DNA of 64,000 nt, from NCBI RefSeq assembly GCF_000300455.3, contig NZ_CP007215.2, positions 2,480,001 through 2,544,000 on the forward strand. The letters run 5' to 3'. The translations under genes and the position numbers were made by a program. This DNA comes from Kosakonia sacchari SP1. Its GTDB lineage: Bacteria; Pseudomonadota; Gammaproteobacteria; Enterobacterales; Enterobacteriaceae. The notes under the pieces are model-generated. The model did not search any database. It had not been told where the DNA came from and worked only from the letters and a program-made list of their open reading frames with translations. Positions 34,170-43,957 of the stretch are shown one piece after another. Within the stretch, counting starts at the first letter, position 1. Each line of letters opens with the position of its first letter.

Positions 34170-35731
34170 AGTTTGCTCCTGCTTTCGCCTGAAGTTGGAC
34201 GCGGCTGCGTCTTCGCGTGGCCGGTCGCGAGCAAAGTTTTCGCGCTGTCGCCACAGTCAAATTGCGGGCGCTGTGCTTTCAGCGCGGCGCAAATCTGGGT
34301 ATCCATTGTCGTTTGAACGGATTCGGTGAAATTGTTCGGGAACGGTGCTGCCGTATCAAATATCGGACGCAGTTGCTGGTAATAGGCGTTATTGACAATC
34401 TGCGACTGCTGCCAGAAAGGCTGGGTGGCCACCAGCAACGTGCGCCATGGCGTGCCAGCAGGAAGATCCTGCGACTGCACAATATAATTTTTCATAGCCA
34501 CGCCGGTCATCATGGTGGTGAATGCCTGTGCGTCGCGGCTGCACTGGCTACCCGGCTTACAGGTGGCCGCGCTGGAAACGAAACTATCCTGGAACAGCAG
34601 CGGTTGGGCGTTTTGCCCCCACGGTACCGGAATGACATACAACGGGGCGCTTTGCGACGGGTTATAGAGGTTCACGTAGAACGATTGTTCAGAAAATCCC
34701 ATCTCGGTGCTGGACTGCCCGGTGGCAAACGCCTGCTCAGGCGTAACGCCGGTCCCGTTGTAAAAATAGCCATTGGTGCATTGATTGATACCGTTTTTCT
34801 GGCAGGTGTCTGATAAGGCCACCAGTTGCGAAATCACTGCATTATCCGGCGGCATTTGCATAGCCTCCGGCATTGCATTCAGGCCATAGCGCTGCACATA
34901 CGCATTGATGTAGTTGGAGGGCACCGCCCAGTGACCATTAAAACTCCCTGCCAGCGCCGGAACCGCAGAGGGCAGCGAGTTCATATAGCTCAGTAAATTA
35001 TCCAGCGTCTTTTGCCGGGTAATCGCCTTGTCAAACGCATAGATAAAATTCATGCACAGCCAGCTGGGAATACCCCACAACTGGCCTTTATAGGTCGATC
35101 CGGCAAGTGCCACCGGCCACGGCGCATCTCCGCTGATTTGCGCGGGGTTGATAAGCTGGTTATCTGCCAGGAAGCCCAGATACAGCACATCCAGTTCGAC
35201 AACATCAAAACCGTCGTTTCCCAGAATGGTACGCAGCTTCGTAAAGTCATAAATCTTGACCTCCTGGCTAAGCACAGCATTGAGCAACACGTCGGGGTGC
35301 TGTGCCTGCCAGCTTTTCACCACATAAGCGACCAGGCTTTCAAAATTATCCGTCGGCAATGTCGGCAGGTACGAATAGAGCGAGACATTAAGCACCCGCG
35401 TTTGCTGACCATTGAGCACCAGCGTCTGGTTCGGCCCTTTCGGCGTCAGCGTCATGGCGCGGGTTTGCAGGTTATTACAGTTCGCCCAGTTAATGATCGG
35501 CGGATTTGGCCGGCTGGTATTTTGCCCGACATAAAAACTCTGCCCCGGTTCAACCTTAATAAACCAGTCAAAGCTGCCGCCAGACGCGCGGGTCCAGCCG
35601 TCAACCGTACAGGTTATCGGTGATGATGAAGTATTTTTAAGGATTAACTGACCTGCAAACACGCCAGCGCTGGCAAAGATAAATAAAACGATGGCAAAGA
35701 CGCGCATCGTCATTCGTGAGATGACGCCCAT
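34166..35731 (-). CDS. Exported thiaminase I-like protein with N-terminal extra domain
   Basis: A 521-residue protein. A signal peptide (MTMRVFAIVLFIFASAGVFA) ends near residue 26. Residues about 27-112 form a small extra domain with two Cys. From residue 115 the protein follows the periplasmic-binding-protein fold of Paenibacillus thiaminolyticus thiaminase I as I recall its sequence: VSLYSYLP, then FDVVELDVLYLGFLADNQL, then GQLWGIPSWLCMNFIY with candidate nucleophile Cys226, then MGFSEQ with candidate base Glu348. The thiaminase counterparts are Cys113 and Glu241. Such enzymes cleave thiamine by base exchange. The start at 35731 has AGAGGAG in front; an earlier in-frame codon lacks a signal-peptide-like start. 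It heads an operon with two lectins. Confidence 0.75.
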   Translation of the reverse strand: MGVISRMTMRVFAIVLFIFASAGVFAGQLILKNTSSSPITCTVDGWTRASGGSFDWFIKVEPGQSFYVGQNTSRPNPPIINWANCNNLQTRAMTLTPKGPNQTLVLNGQQTRVLNVSLYSYLPTLPTDNFESLVAYVVKSWQAQHPDVLLNAVLSQEVKIYDFTKLRTILGNDGFDVVELDVLYLGFLADNQLINPAQISGDAPWPVALAGSTYKGQLWGIPSWLCMNFIYAFDKAITRQKTLDNLLSYMNSLPSAVPALAGSFNGHWAVPSNYINAYVQRYGLNAMPEAMQMPPDNAVISQLVALSDTCQKNGINQCTNGYFYNGTGVTPEQAFATGQSSTEMGFSEQSFYVNLYNPSQSAPLYVIPVPWGQNAQPLLFQDSFVSSAATCKPGSQCSRDAQAFTTMMTGVAMKNYIVQSQDLPAGTPWRTLLVATQPFWQQSQIVNNAYYQQLRPIFDTAAPFPNNFTESVQTTMDTQICAALKAQRPQFDCGDSAKTLLATGHAKTQPRPTSGESRSKL

Positions 35732-35884
35732 ATAAACTCCTCTATTACTGCGGTAGAAAAACGAAAAACGATGCGCAGATATATTTACGCTGCGCACCAC
35801 TATATTTAGTTAAAAAGTAAATTTAATTTAAAACCTAATCATTATGATATTCGATATATTCAGACCAGGTGTTTTCGCAAATAA

Positions 35885-35909
35885 AAAACCTCCAGCATGA
35901 GGAGGTTTT
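35885..35909 (-). terminator. Terminator of the bhsA-like gene
   Basis: AAAACCTCC / GGAGGTTTT stem with a 7-base loop and, on the minus strand, a following T run. It lies just past the stop at 35916. Confidence 0.85.
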
Positions 35910-35915
35910 ATTCTG

Positions 35916-36191
35916 CTATTTTTTCTTGTAGACATCAGCGGTTGCATGAATTTTCTTCCGAGTCTGATCGGATGTCACAACATAGACATCACCGCCCTTT
36001 TCATCTGCCAGCTTGCTCAGCGCATGGCGCGCATCCATGGGCGACATTTCGTCGGAAGTGGCAATTTCGCCAACCTTTTCATATTGCGAAGAAACTTTAT
36101 CAAATTCTGCTTTTTCCATTAATTTGGCGGCCCAGGCATTACTCGCCAATAATGTTAACGCGCTAATAATCACTAAACTTTTTTTGTTCAT
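35916..36191 (-). CDS. YdgH/BhsA/McbA-like small exported protein (DUF1471)
   Basis: A 91-residue protein with signal peptide ([21 protein letters not shown]) and one DUF1471 domain: [20 protein letters not shown], then [16 protein letters not shown] and a final HATADVYKK. Family members are small enterobacterial periplasmic or outer-membrane proteins induced by stress and linked to biofilm formation and permeability. The start was moved inside the longer open frame to the Met that begins the signal peptide. Confidence 0.9.
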   Translation of the reverse strand: MNKKSLVIISALTLLASNAWAAKLMEKAEFDKVSSQYEKVGEIATSDEMSPMDARHALSKLADEKGGDVYVVTSDQTRKKIHATADVYKKK

Positions 36192-36415
36192 CAGGCATAC
36201 TCCGGATTGATTTGAGATGGCTGTAAATAACAGAAAAGCACAGTCGATCATTTACTCTTTAACGGTAGACCAAGCCAAAAATAATTCAATATCATTAATT
36301 AATCGGTTATTTAATCAACATATTAAGCTGAATAAAAATTGAAACATGCATATGAAATGTCATATATAATGGCGCGCGTCTTACTTCAGGGTTTACACAT
36401 TTCAGGAGTTTGGTG

Positions 36416-37369
36416 ATGAAAGATTCACACCTCAACCTGCCAGCGGGCTACTTTGGCATCGTGCTTGGTATTATCGGGCTGGGCTTTTCCTGGCGTTTCG
36501 CCGCCACTATCTGGCCGGTCACGCTGCTACCTGCAGATGGCTTAATCATTCTGGCGATGGTCATCTGGGCGTTGTTGATGCTGGCATTTATTAGCCGAAT
36601 GTTTCGCCACGGCGCGAGCGTGCTGGAAGAGATCACCCATCCGCTGAAAAGCAGTTTTGTCAGCCTGGCACCAGCAACCTCAATGCTGGTCGCCATTGGC
36701 CTCGCGCCGTGGCTGCACACGCTGGCGCTGGGGCTGTTTCTTGTTGCTGTCGTTATTCAGCTCACCTACTCCGCCTGGCAAACCGCCGGCTTATGGCGCG
36801 GTCAACACCCGAAAGAAGCGACGACGCCAGGGCTTTATCTGCCCACGGTTGCCAATAATTTTATCAGCGCGATGGCCTGTGGCGCGTTTGGTTTTAACGA
36901 TGTCGGGATGTTGTTTCTCGGCGCCGGGCTCTTCTCCTGGCTGAGTCTTGAGCCTGCTATTCTCAGCCGGATGCGCAATCTTGATGAAATGTCGCCCGCC
37001 GTGCGCACATCGCTTGGCATTCAGATGGCGCCTGCATTCGTGGCCTGTAGCGCCTGGCTGAGCGTCAACGGCGGGCAGGCCGATGTGTTCGCCAAACTGT
37101 TATTCGGTTATGGCCTGTTGCAGATGCTGTTCATGATAAGGCTGATCCCCTGGTACAGTTCGCAGCCGTTTAATCCGTCGTTCTGGAGCTTTTCATTTGG
37201 CGTGGCGTCGCTGGCGACCACCTCGATTCGTCTGGGACACGGTACGCCGGGCGGTGCACTGTACTGGATGTCATTCCCGCTGTTTATCGCGGCTAACCTG
37301 GTGATCGCGCTGTTGATGGTGAAAACCTTCGCGCTGTTACTGCGGGGTAAGTTATTGATCCGCGCATAA
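36416..37369 (+). CDS. tehA: TehA, TDT-family dicarboxylate/tellurite-resistance transporter
   Basis: A 317-residue, ten-helix membrane channel or transporter of the TDT/SLAC1 family. It is very similar along its length to E. coli TehA as I recall it ([47 protein letters not shown]), but ends about a dozen residues earlier. High TehA levels give tellurite resistance in E. coli. The usual partner gene tehB (SAM-dependent methyltransferase) does not follow; the next gene is convergent. The ATG at 36416 is 8 bases from CAGGAG. Confidence 0.92.
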   Translation: MKDSHLNLPAGYFGIVLGIIGLGFSWRFAATIWPVTLLPADGLIILAMVIWALLMLAFISRMFRHGASVLEEITHPLKSSFVSLAPATSMLVAIGLAPWLHTLALGLFLVAVVIQLTYSAWQTAGLWRGQHPKEATTPGLYLPTVANNFISAMACGAFGFNDVGMLFLGAGLFSWLSLEPAILSRMRNLDEMSPAVRTSLGIQMAPAFVACSAWLSVNGGQADVFAKLLFGYGLLQMLFMIRLIPWYSSQPFNPSFWSFSFGVASLATTSIRLGHGTPGGALYWMSFPLFIAANLVIALLMVKTFALLLRGKLLIRA

Positions 37370-37374
37370 AGCAG

Positions 37375-37403
37375 AATGCGCCAGGCATTTCCCCTGGCGC
37401 ATT
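37375..37403. terminator. Bidirectional terminator between tehA and the tre operon
   Basis: AATGCGCCAGG / CCTGGCGCATT stem with a 7-base loop between the convergent stop codons (37369 and 37409). Confidence 0.85.
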
Positions 37404-37408
37404 GCTGA

Positions 37409-39487
37409 TTACGGGCGACGGAACAGCACGATACTGCGCCCTTCGAGTTCGAAATCCTTCTCTTTGGTGATAACAACCCCGCGTTTCGCGCTATCGGCGG
37501 TGGTCAGCTCCAGCACCCAGCCGCCTTCGCCGAACTGCGGAATACGAAACGGTACCGTGCCTTCAAACGGGTTAAACAGCATCAGCACGTCATGCCAGAT
37601 CCCCTCTTCTTCCTGCAAATCCGGGCGTCCGATATAAACGCCAAGCGTCGTACCTTCATCCCACTGTTCCGGTAACTGCTCGCCGCCGCCGGCGTTGTAC
37701 CAGCGGATCTCCATACCATCGCGCCAGTTTTCGCGCCGCAGGATCGGCTGCGAAGCCCGGAGCGCAATGACATGACGGGTAAATTCCCGCAGCGCTTCAC
37801 CGTTGCCGCTGTGCGGCGCGTCCCAGTCGATCCATGAGATTTCGCTGTCCTGGCAGTAGCCATTATTGTTGCCCTGCTGGGTACGGCCAAACTCGTCCCC
37901 GGCCAACAACATTGGCGTGCCGTGGGAGAAGAACAGCGTCGCAAGGAAGTTGCGTTTTTGCCGTTCGCGCACGGTGTTGATGCCTTCATCGTCGGTCACC
38001 CCTTCCGCACCGTAGTTGTAGGAGCGGTTGTCATTGTGACCATCGTTATTGTCTTCGCCGTTGGCTTCATTATGTTTTTCGTTGTACGACACCAGGTCGT
38101 TCAGCGTAAAACCGTCGTGGGCAGTTATAAAATTCACGCTTGCCCACGGGCGACGCCCGCGCTGATCGTACAGATCGCCGGAGCCCAGCAAGCGGGCGGC
38201 AAAGTCCGTCGAGACGTTATCGCCCTTCCAGTATTCACGCAGCGTGTCGCGGTATTTGTCGTTCCACTCCGCCCAACCCGGCGGGAATCCGCCCACCTGA
38301 TAACCGCCAGGGCCGATGTCCCACGGTTCGCCAACCAGTTTCAGCCGGGATAACAGCGGATCCTGCGTCATGGCATCGAAAAAGCCGCCGCGCTGGTCAA
38401 ACCCTTCCGGCTCGCGCCCAAGAATGGTGCCCAGATCGAAGCGAAAACCGTCGATATGCATCGATTCTGCCCAGTAACGCAGCGAATCCATCACCATCTG
38501 CAATACGCGCGGGTGCGACGTGTTCACCGTATTGCCGGTGCCGGTGTCATTGATGTAGTAGCGGTGCTGATCCGGTAATGTGCGGTAATAAGAGAAGTTG
38601 TCGATGCCTTTAAACGATAGCGTTGGCCCCAGTTCGTTGCCTTCTGCCGTGTGGTTATAAACCACATCGAGGATCACTTCGATACCGGCATCGTGAAACG
38701 CCCGCACCATATCGCGAAAGCCCTGAATACCGCGTGGCCCGTAATAACGCGACGCCGGGGCGAAGAAACCAAGCGTGTTATAGCCCCAGAAGTTGCGCAG
38801 CCCTTTATCGAGCAAATGCTGGTCGTCCGGGAACCAGTGTACCGGCAGCAGTTCGACAGAGGTAATGCCGAGGCTTTTGATATACTCCACCGACGCTTTA
38901 TGGCCCATCCCTTCAAACGTGCCACGCAACTCCGGCGGCAGCGCCGGATTAAGCTGCGTGAAGCCTTTGACATGGGTTTCGTAGAAAACCGTGCGTGGCC
39001 AGGGAATATTCGGTCGTGCGCCGTCCTGCCAGTCGAACGCGTGTGGATCGATAACCCGGCATTTGGGCGTAAACGGCGCGCTATCCTGGGTATCAAAGGT
39101 CAGGTCTTTATCTTCATGGCCTAAATCGTAAGCATAATGGGCCGCGTTCCACTCAATATCCCCGACCAGTTCGCGGGCATAAGGGTCAATCAATAATTTA
39201 TTCGGGTTAAACCGGTGGCCGTTTTCCGGCTCAAACGGGCCATGCACCCGGTAGCCATACAGCGCGCCGGGTTGCAGGCCTGGCACATACCCGTGCCAGA
39301 TTTCGTGGGTATTTTCCGGCAGATCAAACCGGGCGATCTCCTGCTTGCCATCGGGGGCGTATAAACAGAGCTCCACACGATGCGCATGCGCTGAAAAAAG
39401 GGCAAAGTTAACGCCCTCACCGTCGTAATTCGCACCGAGTTGCTGGCCGTGCCCCGCCGTAATGTAAAACCGTTTTCCGTCAGACAT
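37409..39487 (-). CDS. treX: Glycogen debranching enzyme TreX/GlgX type
   Basis: A 692-residue GH13 isoamylase-type enzyme that hydrolyses alpha-1,6 branches. An N-terminal CBM48-like domain (GANYDGEGVNFALFSAHA) precedes the barrel with VILDVVYNHTAEG (region I), HIDGFRFDLGTIL (region II, nucleophile Asp), LKLVGEPWDIG (region III, acid Glu) and FITAHDGFTL (region IV). It resembles E. coli GlgX but lies behind treZ and treY rather than in the glg operon, so it probably supplies linear chains for trehalose synthesis. It starts 69 bases after treY. Confidence 0.9.
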   Translation of the reverse strand: MSDGKRFYITAGHGQQLGANYDGEGVNFALFSAHAHRVELCLYAPDGKQEIARFDLPENTHEIWHGYVPGLQPGALYGYRVHGPFEPENGHRFNPNKLLIDPYARELVGDIEWNAAHYAYDLGHEDKDLTFDTQDSAPFTPKCRVIDPHAFDWQDGARPNIPWPRTVFYETHVKGFTQLNPALPPELRGTFEGMGHKASVEYIKSLGITSVELLPVHWFPDDQHLLDKGLRNFWGYNTLGFFAPASRYYGPRGIQGFRDMVRAFHDAGIEVILDVVYNHTAEGNELGPTLSFKGIDNFSYYRTLPDQHRYYINDTGTGNTVNTSHPRVLQMVMDSLRYWAESMHIDGFRFDLGTILGREPEGFDQRGGFFDAMTQDPLLSRLKLVGEPWDIGPGGYQVGGFPPGWAEWNDKYRDTLREYWKGDNVSTDFAARLLGSGDLYDQRGRRPWASVNFITAHDGFTLNDLVSYNEKHNEANGEDNNDGHNDNRSYNYGAEGVTDDEGINTVRERQKRNFLATLFFSHGTPMLLAGDEFGRTQQGNNNGYCQDSEISWIDWDAPHSGNGEALREFTRHVIALRASQPILRRENWRDGMEIRWYNAGGGEQLPEQWDEGTTLGVYIGRPDLQEEEGIWHDVLMLFNPFEGTVPFRIPQFGEGGWVLELTTADSAKRGVVITKEKDFELEGRSIVLFRRP

Positions 39488-39556
39488 TGCTTCCCCTTGA
39501 TCGCCTGTAAAGTCTCACCAGACATAACGATTGATGAACCGCACCCTTTTCTTCGA

Positions 39557-42067
39557 TCACGCACTGACCAGTACCGCAAAGGTGAAACCGCCTATCGATC
39601 GCAGGTTCACTTTGTCGGCGAGAAAAACCTCCTCTGAGCTGAGTATGTCCCGGTAACGCCGATTCGCCAGTTCCGGCGGTAAAGCAATATTGGCACCCGC
39701 CAGGCTGCCGTCGATGGCATCGAACAGCAGACGCGGGGCGAGCACAATTAACGCATCCTGGTTTTCCACGCGCGCAAAGGCGATCAGGTGCTCCGCCTCT
39801 TCACCCGCAACAGTCAACGGCAGATAAGCCCCCCGGCGGAACAGCGACGGCATCTGCTGGCGTAAATGCAGCAGCCGGTAGATGAAAAACTGCTTTAACT
39901 GCCCGCTCGACCAGCTCTCCTGCGAGTGCGGATCGGCCTGCTCTTCGTCTACCAGCAGGCGCTCAAGCTCGGCGTAATCCGGCTCCAGCCGGTTATCCGG
40001 GTCGACCAGGCTGAAATTGAGCGCTTCGCTGCCCTGATAAATATCCGGCACGCCGGGAGCCGTCAGCTTGATCACCGTTTGCGTCAGGCTATTGACCAGC
40101 CCGGCACGAATAAAGGGCTGTAGCGAGGCGGTAAAATCGGTTAAAAACTCGCGATTCTCCGGCGACAACAAATGACGCACGTAATCAAGCACCGCCTGTT
40201 CATAGGCGTCGTTAGTCTCGATCCAGTCGGTGCGCTGTTTTGCTTCGCGCAGCGCTTTTTCGACAAACGCCACAAACCGCGCTTCCAGCGCACGCAAACC
40301 GTCCACATCATCGGCCTGTAAGTTGACCGGCCAGACACCCGCCAGCGCCTGGTAAATCATCCACGCCACCATCGGTCGCGGCGCGTGTCCATCATCCAGC
40401 AGTTGCACTTTGCTATGGTTCATCTGTCGCCAGCGCGCCACGCAATCTGCCCAGCGCTCAGGCGATTCCGTCAGCGTATAGAGCCGCGCCCGGGCGTCTT
40501 CTCCGCGTTTGGTGTCATGGGTTGAGGTGCCGGAAAGCGCATCCGGCTGGCGCTCAAGCCGGGTTTGCATCTCTGCGTGGAAACGATCGAGAGAAAAGGT
40601 GCGCGGTAGTGGTTCCGCGCCGACCTCATTAAGCGCCAGATCGACATGCTGGCGGAAAAAGAGCGTATCTTCGACGGATTTCGCCATCAGCGGCCCGGTG
40701 AGCTGCTGAAAACGCGTGCGAAAACGTGCCGCCGCGCCGAGCGCGCTTTTCGCCACATCGCCCACTAAAATGCGGCGCACAAAATCGAGCGCGGCAGCAT
40801 CCGGCGCATACGGGCTGCGCTGAACGCTCTCCACCACCTTGTTTAACAGCGAGGCGTCAGCCTCCGGTAGCCCCTGTTCCGTGCCATAAGTGCGATACAC
40901 CGGGAAAGCGATCAGCAGTTCGCGCAGCGCCTGGCGCACCGCGTCCTCCTGCGGCACCGGGATTTCCGCGTGACCAATAGTGAGCGCCAGCGACACCAGC
41001 ACGTTGAATTCGCCGTTAAAGTTACGATCGACCATCAGCAGCTTGGCGTCGCGCAGCTCCTCGCGCATATTCACACGCCGCCCGGCAACGCTGTCATAGG
41101 CTTTACGCAGATTACTGAGCTTTGCGTCATCGACCAGCACATCCGACAGCGCAGCGATAAATTCATACCCGGTGGTGCCGGAAACCGGCCAGTCCGGCGG
41201 AAGATGCTCGCCTTTGCCAAGGATCTTCTCCACCGTGAGGTAACACTCAGGCCCCACCTTCTGGCGTAAGCGCATCAGATAACCCTTGGGATCGGCCAGC
41301 CCGTCGACGTGATCGATTCGCAACCCCTCCACCGCGCCGCTGTGCACCAGTTCAAGGATCAGCCGGTGCGCATCATCAAATACCGCCTCATCTTCCACGC
41401 GCACACCAACCAGGCCGGTGATTTCAAAAAAGCGCCGGTATGAGAGGTCACTCGCCGCATCGCGCCAGCTCATTAAACGCCAGGGCTGCTGCGCATGTAT
41501 GTCAGCGATTAGCGCGTGATCGGTCTCGCCGATAAGTGCCTGCTCCCGCCCTTGCCAGCTTTCTGCCACCAGCGGATAAAAGTTGTCGTAATAGGCCAGC
41601 GCCGGTTCACCGGTCAGCGGATCGGCTTTGATCGCCAGCTCGCCGTTCGCCAGCACAGTGTCAAAATCATCGCCGAGAAACGGCAGCGTCAGCCGCCGCG
41701 ACCAGTCAATGTCGAAATGGTGGGCATACGGGCTTTTTTCGCCTTTGCCTATTACATCGCGCCACCAGGCGTTTTCCAGCGAGGCGGCCATATGGTTTGG
41801 CACAATATCGAGAATCAGCCCCAGCCCGGCGTTTTTTAACGCCCTCACCAGCCGGTCAAATCCGTCGCGCCCGCCAAGCGTCGGGTCTATTTCATTGGCG
41901 TTGGTTACGTCATAACCGTGGGTGGAACCGCTGGCGGCGGTGAAAATGGGCGAAGCGTAAAGGTGGCTGATGCCCAGATGTTTAAGATACGGAACCAGCG
42001 CCGCGGCGCGATCAAACCTCATTCCGTTACGAAACTGCAAGCGGTAAGTGGCGGTTGGCGTATTCAC
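39557..42067 (-). CDS. treY: Maltooligosyl trehalose synthase
   Basis: An 836-residue GH13 enzyme that rearranges the reducing-end alpha-1,4 bond of maltodextrins to alpha,alpha-1,1, giving maltooligosyl trehalose. The signature N-terminus is TATYRLQFRNGMRFDRAAALVPYL and GISHLYASPIF. Catalytic regions are LILDIVPNHMA, GLRIDHVDGLADP (nucleophile Asp), LTVEKIL (acid Glu) and GTSTHDTKRGEDAR. The large insert between barrel strands is typical of TreY. It overlaps the treZ stop by 4 bases. Confidence 0.95.
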   Translation of the reverse strand: MNTPTATYRLQFRNGMRFDRAAALVPYLKHLGISHLYASPIFTAASGSTHGYDVTNANEIDPTLGGRDGFDRLVRALKNAGLGLILDIVPNHMAASLENAWWRDVIGKGEKSPYAHHFDIDWSRRLTLPFLGDDFDTVLANGELAIKADPLTGEPALAYYDNFYPLVAESWQGREQALIGETDHALIADIHAQQPWRLMSWRDAASDLSYRRFFEITGLVGVRVEDEAVFDDAHRLILELVHSGAVEGLRIDHVDGLADPKGYLMRLRQKVGPECYLTVEKILGKGEHLPPDWPVSGTTGYEFIAALSDVLVDDAKLSNLRKAYDSVAGRRVNMREELRDAKLLMVDRNFNGEFNVLVSLALTIGHAEIPVPQEDAVRQALRELLIAFPVYRTYGTEQGLPEADASLLNKVVESVQRSPYAPDAAALDFVRRILVGDVAKSALGAAARFRTRFQQLTGPLMAKSVEDTLFFRQHVDLALNEVGAEPLPRTFSLDRFHAEMQTRLERQPDALSGTSTHDTKRGEDARARLYTLTESPERWADCVARWRQMNHSKVQLLDDGHAPRPMVAWMIYQALAGVWPVNLQADDVDGLRALEARFVAFVEKALREAKQRTDWIETNDAYEQAVLDYVRHLLSPENREFLTDFTASLQPFIRAGLVNSLTQTVIKLTAPGVPDIYQGSEALNFSLVDPDNRLEPDYAELERLLVDEEQADPHSQESWSSGQLKQFFIYRLLHLRQQMPSLFRRGAYLPLTVAGEEAEHLIAFARVENQDALIVLAPRLLFDAIDGSLAGANIALPPELANRRYRDILSSEEVFLADKVNLRSIGGFTFAVLVSA

Positions 42068-43851
42068 ATTCCCTCTCCTAAAGCCAGACGAACAATGAAC
42101 GCATTCGGCGGCAAATCATCCTGTCCGCGCGGCCAGGCCACCAGCGTTTTACCGGGAAGATCCGGCAACGGTTGCGATGCCTCGCCAATATTGAGCGCCA
42201 GCGATAATGTCCCTTGCGGGAAGCGCCAGCGGACCGCGACAAACCCCGGCGCGGTGGCGATCACCTCCCCATTTTGCCGCTGCGCATTTGTCAGCAGCGG
42301 CACCACATATTTCTGGCGCAGCGTCAGCCAGTCGCGGGTTTGCGTCAGCCAGCGCTGACCGCTCTCCCGCTGCGTTTTCGCCCAGTCCAGTTGCGAACGG
42401 GTAAAGGTGTCAGGCGCGTTCGGATCGGGAACCGCTTCCCCCTCATGTCCCGCATGGCCCTGGAATTCCCGCGCGCGCCCTTCACGCACCGCGCGCGCCA
42501 GATCGCCGTGAAAATCGGTAAAGAACAGGAAAGGATTGGTTTCGCCATACTCTTCGCCCATAAACAGCAGTGGAATATGCGGGGAAAACAGCAGCGCGCC
42601 GAGCAGCACGCGCGTTTTCTCCTCGCCCGCCAGCGTGACGAGCCGCTCGCCCTGCGCGCGGTTGCCGGTCTGATCGTGGTTCTGGATAAAATCGACAAAC
42701 GCCACCGGCGGCTGGTTGCGGCTGTCCACTCCGCGCGGTTCACCGGTTGACGGCGCAACCTCCCCCTGAAATGCGAACCCTTCAGTTAACGCCCGCGCCA
42801 GCCACACTTCGGGCTTATCCGCAAAATCCTGGTAATAGGCATGGGTTTCACCGGTGGCAAACACATGCGCGGCATTGTGCAGATCATCGTTCCACTCGGC
42901 GGTAAACAGCGGCGCACGACCGTCCGGCTCGCGCGGATGCAGCGCGATAATGTTGCGGCAATCTTCGGTGGTCAGATGCACCGGCCGGTCGGTGATCTCC
43001 GCGCGAATACGCTCGGCAATCTCTACCAGCACATGCGGCTTCGAACTGTCTTCAATCTGATCGATGGCATCAAATCGCAGCCCGTCCAGGTTGTATTCGT
43101 TGAGCCAGTAGAGCGGTGCTTCAACGATGTAACGCCGCACCGCGTCAACGTCATACGCGATGCCCGGCCCCCACGGTGTCTGGCGTTCGGCGTGGAAAAA
43201 ATTCGGTGATAGCGCGGGTAAGTAGTTACCTTCCGGGCCAAAGTGGTTGAGCACAATATCCAGCACTACCGAAAGGCCGTAGCCATGAGCGGCGTCGATA
43301 AAGGCTTTAAAATCATCCGGCGTGCCATACGCCGAGTGCGGCGCATAGAGCAGCACGCCGTCATAGCCCCAGCCGCGGTTGCCGCCAAACTGGGAGACGG
43401 GCATTACTTCTATCATGGTGATGCCGAGTTGCGCGAGGTACGGCAGTTTTTCCATCGCCGCGCGAAAAGTACCCTGCGGGGTGAATGTCCCGATATGCAG
43501 TTCATAAACGACTGACTCTTGCCACGGGCGGCCTTGCCACTGCGGGTGTTGCCAGACGTAATGATCCGGGTCAATGACCAGTGAAGGGCCGTTAACGTCG
43601 GCGGCCTGCGCGCGCGAGGCAGGATCGGGAACCGCCATACCATTATTCAGGACAAACTGGTACGCCGTACCCGCAGCGATATTATCGACGGTCAGTTCAA
43701 ACCAGCCGTCATCAAGGCGTTGCATTGGCAGTTCGCCAGCCGGTAAACGCAGTGAAACCTGCTGCTGCCCGGTGGCCCATAAGCGAAAACGCACGCGACC
43801 ATTCGCGAGGTATTCGGCTCCCCAGCTTTTACAAAACGATTTCGACGCCAT
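42064..43851 (-). CDS. treZ: Maltooligosyltrehalose trehalohydrolase
   Basis: A 595-residue GH13 enzyme that releases trehalose from maltooligosyl trehalose. The N-terminal domain (WGAEYLANGRVRFRLWA) precedes the barrel with VVLDIVLNHFGPEGNY, NLDGLRFDAIDQI (nucleophile Asp), LTTEDCRNI (acid Glu) and FIQNHDQTGNRA. The start was taken at MASKSF with GAGAGG upstream; the longer open frame adds 11 unlikely residues. First gene of treZ-treY-treX, which together turn glycogen or maltodextrin into trehalose, an osmoprotectant. Confidence 0.94.
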   Translation of the reverse strand: MASKSFCKSWGAEYLANGRVRFRLWATGQQQVSLRLPAGELPMQRLDDGWFELTVDNIAAGTAYQFVLNNGMAVPDPASRAQAADVNGPSLVIDPDHYVWQHPQWQGRPWQESVVYELHIGTFTPQGTFRAAMEKLPYLAQLGITMIEVMPVSQFGGNRGWGYDGVLLYAPHSAYGTPDDFKAFIDAAHGYGLSVVLDIVLNHFGPEGNYLPALSPNFFHAERQTPWGPGIAYDVDAVRRYIVEAPLYWLNEYNLDGLRFDAIDQIEDSSKPHVLVEIAERIRAEITDRPVHLTTEDCRNIIALHPREPDGRAPLFTAEWNDDLHNAAHVFATGETHAYYQDFADKPEVWLARALTEGFAFQGEVAPSTGEPRGVDSRNQPPVAFVDFIQNHDQTGNRAQGERLVTLAGEEKTRVLLGALLFSPHIPLLFMGEEYGETNPFLFFTDFHGDLARAVREGRAREFQGHAGHEGEAVPDPNAPDTFTRSQLDWAKTQRESGQRWLTQTRDWLTLRQKYVVPLLTNAQRQNGEVIATAPGFVAVRWRFPQGTLSLALNIGEASQPLPDLPGKTLVAWPRGQDDLPPNAFIVRLALGEGM

Positions 43852-43918
43852 GCAATTACCTCTCCACGATGTCACGAAGAACAATCATAGTCGATAAACT
43901 GCAAAGCCATTGGCGGGC

Positions 43919-43947
43919 CGCCCGGTGATGCACGCGCATACCGGGCG
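43919..43947 (-). terminator. Hairpin after fdnI
   Basis: CGCCCGGT / ACCGGGCG inverted repeat with a 13-base loop between fdnI stop (43958) and the treZ start. It lacks a T run, so it could also be a REP-like palindrome stabilising the fdn transcript. Confidence 0.5.
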
Positions 43948-43957
43948 GTGAGTTGCA

